Made by a program: the position numbers and the translations under genes
Part shown: positions 1-5,115 of the stretch, piece by piece
Position numbering within the stretch: position 1 is the stretch's first letter
Layout of the letters: each line of letters opens with the position of its first letter
Notes under the pieces: model-generated
Told to the model about the DNA's origin: nothing
Seen by the model: the letters and a program-made list of their open reading frames with translations, nothing else
The model's database searches: none
From: Gammaproteobacteria bacterium
GTDB lineage: Bacteria; Pseudomonadota; Gammaproteobacteria; Eutrophobiales; Eutrophobiaceae
DNA length: 5,115 nucleotides
Direction: 5' to 3'
Assembly (NCBI GenBank): GCA_004356415.1
Contig: SMWN01000124.1
Coordinates: 1-5,115 of the forward strand

Positions 1-392
1 AATCTTTCATCCGTTCGCTTGGTGGTTGTTCTGAACCCCTTGGTGCAAGTGTAGAAGAATCACTGAAGCGTATGGGCAAAATGAAAATAAATACGATTGG
101 TGATGTTGCCCTAGGAGAGGCTAATTTGATGCAGCTTAAAATTAGTCACCCAAATATCACGGGTCTTGGGGCAAGCGTCAGAACCGGCGTTAAACCACCC
201 CCCCATTTCATTAAAGAACTTAAGATAAGCTATGACGGTAAACTGGTAATGAAAGCAATTCTGACGTTTGCTGTCAGTCAGGATCCAAGTTTTCGTTTCT
301 TTTTCAATCCAGAAAAGGAAGCTGACATGGTCGTTGAGGCTGTTGATACCAAGAATAATAAATTTAAAGCAACACATGCAGTTACGCTATAA
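1..392 (+). CDS. SoxYZ-like fused carrier protein, C-terminal part (5' end outside window)
   Basis: The reading frame is open from base 3 to the TAA at 390-392, giving 129 residues and no start in the window. Near the left edge it reads SLGGCSEPLGAS, with Cys encoded at 27-29. A Gly-Gly-Cys at the end of a SoxY-like domain is the swinging-arm cysteine that carries sulfur intermediates in true SoxY. The remaining roughly 100 residues look like a SoxZ domain: ISHPN, then a PPPHFIKEL stretch, DGKLV, and a SQDPSFRFFF beta segment. SoxY and SoxZ are normally separate, so fusion in this order points to the quinoprotein dehydrogenase-associated SoxYZ-like carrier family, which is periplasmic and found in PQQ-dependent alcohol oxidation loci. 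Its exact job is not established. An ATG at 72 could be misread as the start of a stand-alone SoxZ, but the upstream cysteine motif in frame argues against that. A terminator follows 33 bases after the stop. Confidence 0.82.
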   Translation, partial: SFIRSLGGCSEPLGASVEESLKRMGKMKINTIGDVALGEANLMQLKISHPNITGLGASVRTGVKPPPHFIKELKISYDGKLVMKAILTFAVSQDPSFRFFFNPEKEADMVVEAVDTKNNKFKATHAVTL

Positions 393-425
393 ATTCCATG
401 TAATTTCATAAACCGTGGACCCCGC

Positions 426-454
426 AAAAAAGGGTGGCTTTGCCACCCTTTTTT
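426..454. terminator. Bidirectional rho-independent terminator
   Basis: A perfect inverted repeat has 13-base arms, AAAAAAGGGTGGC at 426-438 and its complement at 442-454, around a three-base TTT loop. The inner seven pairs are GC-rich (GGGTGGC with GCCACCC). The outer six are A on one side and T on the other, so each strand ends in a U-run after the stem. It lies 33 bases after the SoxYZ-like stop (plus strand) and 64 bases beyond the stop of the small minus-strand gene at 519. It can therefore end both converging transcripts. Confidence 0.93.
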
Positions 455-518
455 ATTGTTAATGCTTATGCCTTGACTACATTACGCTCCAACTTACTTG
501 AGGGTACCTCTATTAATT

Positions 519-938
519 TTATTGTAACTTTTGCTCCTCATCGTACCTTTTGTATCTTTTATCCCCTGTCAGGTCTGTCGGCGCCACAATCTGCACAACC
601 TGTTTACAATGGCCATTAGCTGACTCATTAGCCGCCGCTAGCTGTTTCGATAATCTTTTGCCGGCCTTGTTATCCCTGAAGACGCTGCCCTTTTCACCTG
701 TCATCCTTTTATTGCGGTCATAGGTCACTGCCCAACCATATGATTCAAACGACATGGCTGATGCGACTGAGTCGATCCGGCATGAACATGTTTGTAAATC
801 GTCCATGGAGTTTCTACCAAGATCCTGAAGGCAAAAAAGCACATACTCAACCCGGTCACGTGTCGGAAAATCATTAGCACTAACCACCGATGAAAAACCC
901 AACAGTAGTATAAAGGGAACAACTTTAATTAAACGCAT
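519..938 (-). CDS. Small exported four-cysteine protein of unknown function
   Basis: This 139-residue protein begins with a clear Sec signal peptide: Arg2 and Lys5, a hydrophobic core at about 6-19, and a likely cleavage after Ala21 in VSA|ND. The predicted mature periplasmic form is about 118 residues. It has four cysteines, at 36, 51, 53 and 111, with 51 and 53 forming a Cys-Ser-Cys. There is no CxxCH haem site and no lipobox. The middle holds a GEKGSVFRD segment (81-89), and the C-terminus is charged (DKRYKRYDEEQK). The ATG at 936-938 has a GGAG nine bases upstream (948-951), which supports this start. I cannot assign a function. From memory it resembles small periplasmic proteins beside PQQ-dehydrogenase genes in methylotrophs, and the convergent SoxYZ-like neighbour fits that, but this is a weak inference. 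An even cysteine count would allow two disulfides. Confidence 0.8.
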   Translation of the reverse strand: MRLIKVVPFILLLGFSSVVSANDFPTRDRVEYVLFCLQDLGRNSMDDLQTCSCRIDSVASAMSFESYGWAVTYDRNKRMTGEKGSVFRDNKAGKRLSKQLAAANESANGHCKQVVQIVAPTDLTGDKRYKRYDEEQKLQ

Positions 939-973
939 TTCTCATATCTCCAAATTTTACATTATTTATATCC

Positions 974-983
974 GATAATTATC
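974..983. repeat. Ten-base perfect palindrome in the leader of the 519-938 gene
   Basis: GATAATTATC is its own reverse complement. It lies 36 bases upstream of the start codon of the small exported protein and downstream of the proposed promoter, so it could be a repressor site. Its half also reads GATAAT on the minus strand, a possible alternative -10 element. It matches only about half of a classical 19-base Fur box, so I do not assign a regulator. A palindrome this short in AT-rich DNA can occur by chance. Confidence 0.25.
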
Positions 984-1016
984 CTATACAGGCTGATCAC
1001 CTAAGGAATTTCGGAC

Positions 1017-1045
1017 ATTATACCCAGTTAGAATCCTGATGTACT
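1017..1045 (-). promoter_or_regulatory. Candidate sigma70-type promoter for the 519-938 gene
   Basis: Read on the minus strand, there is a perfect TATAAT (complement of 1017-1022). It sits 17 bases from AGTACA (complement of 1040-1045), which matches the last three bases of TTGACA. The spacing is optimal but the -35 is weak. It points to the small exported protein gene and would give a leader of roughly 70 bases. The -35 directly abuts the waaA stop codon. No terminator is visible between waaA and this promoter, so readthrough from the LPS genes is also possible. Confidence 0.42.
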
Positions 1046-2323
1046 CTAAGCCACAGAAGTCCGGAAAAAATCCCGTAATAATTTCATCACATTTTCAACA
1101 TTTCCACGGTTTTTCAAAACGATATTCCTGCCTCGTTCACCAGTATTATGCCTTAAATTCGCATCGTCCAGTAGACCACAAACCCTGCTGGATAGTTCAT
1201 TTGCACAGGAAACTTTCCATGCAGCTCTTTCGTCTAGCAATAGTTGGCTGATTTCCTGAAAATTAAAAACATGCGGTCCCATAATCACTGGCACCCCCAG
1301 GCTAGCTGGCTCTAACATATTATGACCACCGATTTCCGTAAAACTACCCCCGACAAATGCGACATCAGCTGCTGCATAATACATTGGTAATTCACCCAGC
1401 GTATCAAGGATGAAAACCTGTATACTTTCATCACACACCGCGTTTTCGGTTTTACACAGTACTTTAAGATTTCGTCTATTGCATAATGTCTTGATACCTG
1501 GTGAGCGCTCAGGATGTCTCGGTACGATCACAAGTAAACACTGCGATTGTTTTTCTAGAATTTTAGCAAAAGCGTCCAGTATAATTCTCTCTTCACCTTC
1601 ATGGGTACTGGCTGCTATCCAGACGGGTCTGTTCACTGAAAGATATCTTCTTATTGCTTGTGCTTGTTCGGAAACACTATGAGGAAAATTTATATCAAAT
1701 TTCAAATTTCCAGTAACTTTAACTTTCTCTCTGTCAGCACCGAGGGCTATCAATCTTTCCGCATCCTTTTGTCCCTGAGCTATAATTAACGAAATATTTT
1801 TAAGCGTTGACTGTGTTAATGATGACAGGCGTCGGTAAGCTTTAGCTGATCTTTCAGACATGCGTGCATTGACCACAACGACAGGGACATTATTTTCCTG
1901 ACAATAGTGAAACAAATTTGGCCACAATTCCGTTTCCATTACGATTAATATAATCGGGTCAATAATGGACAGAAAACGTTTAACGGACATCGGCAAATCA
2001 TAAGGAAGATAAAAGTGTTCAACAGTATCTGCAAAATATTGTCTAACGCAATCAGCACCCGTCGGCGTCATGGTGGTGATTAAAATCCTGAAATCCGGAT
2101 ACTCTTCCAGCAAAGCATTCACCAGTGGCCTCGCTGCCTGTACTTCCCCAACAGAAACTGCATGCAGCCAGATCATCTTGTCGTGAGATATGATTTTATC
2201 CGGAAAACCAAATCGCTCTGTCCAACGACTCCTGTAATCAGGATTCCGGGAGCCAAGCCAGAATAATCGGAATACGACCAGAGGAGCTAGCAAATAGAGG
2301 ACAATAGAATAGGCTATTCTCAA
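1046..2323 (-). CDS. waaA: 3-deoxy-D-manno-octulosonic acid (Kdo) transferase
   Basis: WaaA transfers Kdo from CMP-Kdo to the lipid A precursor at the inner membrane, an essential early step of LPS core synthesis. The 425-residue length equals the E. coli enzyme. A hydrophobic N-terminal anchor (about 4-23) is followed by the N-terminal Rossmann domain with HAVSVGE (54-60), whose Glu60 is the expected catalytic base, and METELWPN (129-136). The C-terminal donor domain shows GNLKFD (205-210), AASTHEGEE (237-245), VPRHPER (267-273) and GGHNMLEPA (332-340). The start is TTG at 2321-2323. An in-frame stop lies eight codons upstream with no ATG or GTG between, and the residues from this TTG line up with the start of E. 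coli WaaA as I recall it. No strong Shine-Dalgarno is visible. It follows hldD by 44 bases and is probably the last gene of the LPS transcript. Whether it adds one or two Kdo residues cannot be told from sequence. Confidence 0.96.
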   Translation of the reverse strand: MRIAYSIVLYLLAPLVVFRLFWLGSRNPDYRSRWTERFGFPDKIISHDKMIWLHAVSVGEVQAARPLVNALLEEYPDFRILITTMTPTGADCVRQYFADTVEHFYLPYDLPMSVKRFLSIIDPIILIVMETELWPNLFHYCQENNVPVVVVNARMSERSAKAYRRLSSLTQSTLKNISLIIAQGQKDAERLIALGADREKVKVTGNLKFDINFPHSVSEQAQAIRRYLSVNRPVWIAASTHEGEERIILDAFAKILEKQSQCLLVIVPRHPERSPGIKTLCNRRNLKVLCKTENAVCDESIQVFILDTLGELPMYYAAADVAFVGGSFTEIGGHNMLEPASLGVPVIMGPHVFNFQEISQLLLDERAAWKVSCANELSSRVCGLLDDANLRHNTGERGRNIVLKNRGNVENVMKLLRDFFRTSVA

Positions 2324-2367
2324 TGGGTTGATCTCGGAGTAATTCTAAGTTGAATATCTCGTTGTAT

Positions 2368-3324
2368 TTATGTATTTAGAATATCGAGATATCGTTTCAC
2401 GCCATCTTCAACAGATAAAAAATCATTTTTGTAACCCATTTCCCTCAACGAATTTATGTCTGCTTCTGTGTAACTTTGATAACTGCCTTGCAGATGTTCG
2501 GGAAACCTGATGTACTCAATATCTCCTTTGCCATGCCAGGCAATAATCGCTTTGGCAACATCGTTAAATGGTCGGCTCACGCCCGTCCCCACATTGACAA
2601 TGCCACAACATCCACTTTCCAACATCCAGAGATTAACATTCACAACATCATCAACGTGGATAAAATCACGGCGCTGTTCACCATTTGCGTACCCATCGCT
2701 CCCTTCAAATAATCTGACCTTGCCTGTCGCTTTGATCTGCTGGTTTAAATGCCAGGCAACGCTGGCCATTGATCCTTTATGCTGCTCCCGTGGCCCATAG
2801 ACATTGAAGTAACGCAATCCAATCACCTGACTTTTTGGCACCTGACTTTCGGGATTGATTTCAATTCGCCTGACGTATTCATCAAATAAATATTTTGAGT
2901 AGCCATAAACGTTTACTGGTGTTTCGTTTTCCTTCGTTTCCTTGAAATTCTTACCAGTACCATAAACCGCGGCACTGGAAGCATAAATAAAAGGGATCCT
3001 AAGTTTCAAACAGTAATGCAGCAATTCCTTTGAATATGTGTAATTATTTTCCATCATATAACGACCATCCCATTCGGTGGTCGTAGAACAGGCACCTTGA
3101 TGAAAAATCGCTTCAATCTTCTCCCCAAAATTCTTTTCCTGCTTTACAAATTGTAGAAAATCATCTTTGTCAAGATAATCCATCACCTGACAATCAACTA
3201 GATTTCTGAACTTGACCCCATCCGTCAGATCATCCACAAGCAATATATCTGTCTTGCCTTTACTATTTAAAGCCATGACAAGATTGCTTCCTATAAAACC
3301 TGCACCCCCAGTAACAATAATCAT
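2368..3324 (-). CDS. hldD: ADP-L-glycero-D-manno-heptose 6-epimerase
   Basis: HldD (also RfaD/WaaD) converts ADP-D-glycero-beta-D-manno-heptose to the L-glycero epimer, the donor for inner-core heptosyltransferases, in the cytoplasm. The 318 residues (E. coli 310) form an extended short-chain dehydrogenase/reductase. The dinucleotide site GGAGFIG is at 6-12. The catalytic region has YASSAAVYG (114-122, with Ser116) and the Tyr140/Lys144 pair in VYGYSK. The signature RYFNVYGPRE (171-180) is followed by HKGSMASVAWHLN, whose Lys183 matches the second proposed catalytic base of the family. A DGYANGEQRRDF stretch (210-221) accounts for part of the extra length over E. coli and looks like a normal surface variant. 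The ATG at 3322-3324 starts directly with the Rossmann strand (MIIVTGG), as in known members. It lies five bases after the hldE stop, which implies translational coupling. Confidence 0.97.
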   Translation of the reverse strand: MIIVTGGAGFIGSNLVMALNSKGKTDILLVDDLTDGVKFRNLVDCQVMDYLDKDDFLQFVKQEKNFGEKIEAIFHQGACSTTTEWDGRYMMENNYTYSKELLHYCLKLRIPFIYASSAAVYGTGKNFKETKENETPVNVYGYSKYLFDEYVRRIEINPESQVPKSQVIGLRYFNVYGPREQHKGSMASVAWHLNQQIKATGKVRLFEGSDGYANGEQRRDFIHVDDVVNVNLWMLESGCCGIVNVGTGVSRPFNDVAKAIIAWHGKGDIEYIRFPEHLQGSYQSYTEADINSLREMGYKNDFLSVEDGVKRYLDILNT

Positions 3325-3341
3325 CGGTTTTATTTCTCTCC
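3325..3341 (-). promoter_or_regulatory. hldD ribosome binding site embedded in the hldE 3' end
   Basis: On the minus strand, GGAGAG (complement of 3336-3341) lies within the last sense codons of hldE, before its TAA at 3330-3332. The hldD ATG begins 11 bases after this motif. A terminating ribosome on hldE would therefore uncover or directly supply the hldD start. The spacing is slightly longer than ideal. Confidence 0.6.
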
Positions 3342-4760
3342 AGTCCTGACACTCTCAATAATGTGGCTGGTCGAACAACCTTTAAGTAAGGGGAGTATTC
3401 GAACTTCACCCTTATTTTTTATTACTGAGTCAGCACCTGCGATTTCATCCACCTGATAATCTCCACCTTTCACCAGAATATCTGGCAAAACCTTATTTAT
3501 CAGATCTTCCGGGGTATCGTCGGCGAAAGAAATGACCCAATCCACTGATTCAAGCGCATCTAATACAAGCATGCGATCCTCTAATTTATTAACGGGGCGA
3601 TCATTGCCTTTCATCCGGGATACAGAAGCATCGTCATTCACGGCGACCAACAAGTAGTCCCCCAACTGTTTTGCCTGCTGTAAATATTGCACATGTCCTG
3701 CGTGCAGAATATCAAAACACCCATTCGTCATAACCAGCGTTTCACCCTGTTTTTTAATTTCATTGACCACGCTCATTAAGCGAACATTATCCAATATGCC
3801 TTTATTTTTAACATGATGTTCCATGACAGCATGATTTAATTCATCCACTGTCACATAAGCTGTCCCCAGTTTTGCAACAACAAGACCCGCAGCCTCATTG
3901 GCCAAAGCAGTTGCATGAACCATGTCATGACCCGACGCGATCGCAGCGGCCAATGTCGCGATGACTGTATCGCCGGCGCCAGTCACATCAAAAACATCCA
4001 GTGCACGAGAGGGAAAATGGACGGCCGACTCAGCCGGACGAATCAATGTCATCCCATCCTTACCTCTTGTAATCAACAATGCTTCCAGGCTGAGTGTCTC
4101 GCATAAATCTTTACCCTTTGAAACAATTTCATCAACGCCATCACACCCATTAACAACAGTCTCAAACTCTTTAAGATTTGGCGTTAAAACATTCGCTCCC
4201 TGATACCGTGTAAAATCAGTGCCTTTTGGATCAATCAGAACGGTACATCCATTATCTCTTGCATGCTGAATAAGTTTTTCTATGCCCAACAAACTTCCTT
4301 TAGCATAATCTGACAGGACAACGACATTTGTTTCTTTTAATTGCTGAACAAATAATTCGCTAATTTTTCCTACATCAATTTCAGACGTATTTGACTCATA
4401 ATCCAGCCGAATCAATTGTTGATGCTGACTCAAGATTCTTAATTTCGTCACTGTATGAAAGCCGTCTTGACGAATGAACTGACATTCAACACCCTCATCG
4501 GACAGGCATGCTTCCAATCTATCAGCTGAATCATCTTTCCCGGTGACACCCACTAGACATGATTGCACCCCTAATTTCGAAATATTTAGCGCAACATTAC
4601 CTGCCCCACCCGGGCGCTCCTCAGTTTCTTTCACATGAACCACAGGAACCGGCGCTTCGGGTGATATTCGTGTCGTCTCACCATAGAGATACCTGTCCAG
4701 AATGACATCTCCGGCAATGAGCACCCTGGCTTTGTTATCTGGTGTAAATATCTGCTTCAT
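3330..4760 (-). CDS. hldE: Bifunctional D-glycero-beta-D-manno-heptose 7-phosphate kinase / 1-phosphate adenylyltransferase
   Basis: HldE (formerly RfaE) carries two steps of ADP-heptose synthesis in the cytoplasm: phosphorylation at C1 of heptose 7-phosphate and, after GmhB removes the 7-phosphate, AMP transfer to the 1-phosphate. The 476 residues match the E. coli enzyme (477), and both halves look intact. The N-terminal PfkB/ribokinase domain (about 1-315) has GDVILDRY (17-24), RISPEAPVPVV (31-41), the substrate-loop GGAGN (51-55) and DVTGAGDT (258-265), with Asp264 as catalytic base. The C-terminal nucleotidyltransferase domain (about 340-476) has NGCFDILHAGH (346-356) with the HxGH nucleotide-binding motif, VNDDASV (374-380), SFADDTPEDL (411-420), KGGDY (431-435) and GCSTSHII (461-468). 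From the ATG at 4758-4760 the GDV motif falls at the same residue number as in E. coli, which supports this start, although no clear Shine-Dalgarno precedes it. It is the first gene of the hldE-hldD-waaA cluster. Confidence 0.97.
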   Translation of the reverse strand: MKQIFTPDNKARVLIAGDVILDRYLYGETTRISPEAPVPVVHVKETEERPGGAGNVALNISKLGVQSCLVGVTGKDDSADRLEACLSDEGVECQFIRQDGFHTVTKLRILSQHQQLIRLDYESNTSEIDVGKISELFVQQLKETNVVVLSDYAKGSLLGIEKLIQHARDNGCTVLIDPKGTDFTRYQGANVLTPNLKEFETVVNGCDGVDEIVSKGKDLCETLSLEALLITRGKDGMTLIRPAESAVHFPSRALDVFDVTGAGDTVIATLAAAIASGHDMVHATALANEAAGLVVAKLGTAYVTVDELNHAVMEHHVKNKGILDNVRLMSVVNEIKKQGETLVMTNGCFDILHAGHVQYLQQAKQLGDYLLVAVNDDASVSRMKGNDRPVNKLEDRMLVLDALESVDWVISFADDTPEDLINKVLPDILVKGGDYQVDEIAGADSVIKNKGEVRILPLLKGCSTSHIIESVRTGEK

Positions 4761-4866
4761 TTGTTGTTGACAACCATTTACCGTTATAAAGTCTCACTAA
4801 TCTTTCACTTGAGGACGAATATTACCATCGAATGCTTGTCTTAGTACTCCATTGCAACTGTTTACT
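4761..4866. promoter_or_regulatory. Divergent intergenic region between hldE and the DUF3108 gene
   Basis: These 106 bases separate two start codons facing away from each other, so promoters for both should lie here or inside the neighbouring genes. For hldE, TATAAC (complement of 4783-4788) matches five of six -10 bases but has no recognisable -35 at normal spacing. For the plus strand, TTGAGG at 4809-4814 is a fair -35 with no good -10 at 16-18 bases. Neither gene has an obvious Shine-Dalgarno. The region is called from layout more than from clear motifs. Confidence 0.35.
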
Positions 4867-5115
4867 ATGAAAAAACCAATACAAATATTTCTGATAATTT
4901 TACTGGCCTGTGCTTCACAGTTACGCGCAGAAGAGAACCTGCCACCGCCTTTTGAAGCGTCTTATACGATATTCAAAAAAGGTATAGAAGTAGCAAAAAT
5001 GCAACGCAGTTTAAGTCGACTTGATAATGGTGAATATATTTATCGTTCAGAAACAAATTCAACAGGTCTGGTATCAATCTTTTATAAACTTCATATTTTG
5101 GAAGAATCACACTGG
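4867..5115 (+). CDS. DUF3108-type exported protein, N-terminal part (3' end outside window)
   Basis: The frame is open from the ATG at 4867-4869 to the window edge, 83 residues, with no stop. It starts MKKPIQIF with a hydrophobic stretch to about residue 16. A signal peptidase I site is likely after Ala21 (LRA|EE), predicting a periplasmic or outer-membrane-associated product. LLAC at 12-15 is a marginal lipobox, so a lipoprotein is a less likely alternative. The mature start PPPFEASYTIFKKGIEVA, then RSLSRLDNGEYIYRSE and STGLVSIFY, fits the opening beta strands of the DUF3108 family as I remember it. The function of that family is unknown. An in-frame TTG at 4852 is the only nearby alternative start, and the ATG gives the normal charged signal-peptide start. 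No clear Shine-Dalgarno precedes it. It is divergent from hldE and need not be related to LPS synthesis. Confidence 0.75.
   Translation, partial: MKKPIQIFLIILLACASQLRAEENLPPPFEASYTIFKKGIEVAKMQRSLSRLDNGEYIYRSETNSTGLVSIFYKLHILEESHW

Noticed and set aside
72..392. A stand-alone 106-residue SoxZ-like gene starting at the ATG at 72
   Set aside because: The same frame is open to the left edge and encodes a SoxY-type Gly-Gly-Cys motif immediately upstream, so this ATG is internal to a longer fusion.
500..510. Small hairpin GAGG-GTA-CCTC before a T-rich stretch
   Set aside because: A four-pair stem is too short for a terminator, and the strong hairpin at 426-454 already serves this region.
434..619. 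Plus-strand open frame of 61 codons
   Set aside because: It starts inside the terminator hairpin and overlaps the C-terminal part of the better-supported minus-strand exported protein. It shows no domain or ribosome site.
965..983. Fur box overlapping the GATAATTATC palindrome
   Set aside because: Only about 10 of 19 positions agree with the classical consensus, which is not above what AT-rich DNA gives by chance.
2354..2392. Inverted repeat ATATCTCG / CGAGATAT across the hldD stop, as a possible intergenic terminator
   Set aside because: Only eight mostly AT pairs with a 23-base loop and no U-run after it. It is too weak to end transcription ahead of waaA.
2476..2800. Plus-strand open frames opposite hldD
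   Set aside because: They overlap one another and the conserved epimerase C-terminal half, and look like antisense shadows.
3915..4203. Plus-strand open frames opposite hldE
   Set aside because: They lie wholly within the well-supported kinase domain coding region on the other strand and have no recognisable features of their own.

Overview
This window looks like a chromosomal segment of a moderately AT-rich Gram-negative bacterium, most likely a gammaproteobacterium. The core is a lipopolysaccharide inner-core gene set on the minus strand. Its left flank ends in a fused SoxY/SoxZ-like sulfur-carrier-type protein, of the kind found beside PQQ-dependent (quinoprotein) dehydrogenases. Together these fit a methylotroph or methanotroph such as the Methylococcales. 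That placement is inference from gene content and protein style, with no database search behind it.

Layout from left to right: (1) 1-392, plus strand, the 3' part of a SoxYZ-like fusion gene cut by the window edge. (2) 426-454, a perfect GC-rich hairpin with A and T tracts on its two sides, able to terminate transcription from both directions. (3) 519-938, minus strand, a small exported protein with four cysteines and no function I can name; it converges on the SoxYZ gene. (4) 939-1045, a spacer with a plausible sigma70-type promoter and a short perfect palindrome. (5) 1046-4760, minus strand, three genes transcribed in the order hldE, hldD, waaA. (6) 4761-4866, a divergent intergenic region. 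(7) 4867 to the right edge, plus strand, the start of an exported DUF3108-type protein, cut by the window edge.

How the genes work together: HldE (kinase plus adenylyltransferase) makes ADP-D-glycero-beta-D-manno-heptose from heptose 7-phosphate, with a separate phosphatase (GmhB) acting between its two steps. HldD epimerises that product to ADP-L-glycero-beta-D-manno-heptose, the donor for inner-core heptose. WaaA puts Kdo on lipid A precursor, building the acceptor to which heptose is later added. The five-base hldE-hldD gap and the 44-base hldD-waaA gap support one transcript. All three proteins appear full length with intact key motifs.

I see no CRISPR array, tRNA, rRNA, insertion sequence or defence system. 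The most open questions are the four-cysteine exported protein at 519-938, its possible link to the SoxYZ-like neighbour, and the TTG start of waaA. The rest is an ordinary housekeeping region, and I found no convincing new system.
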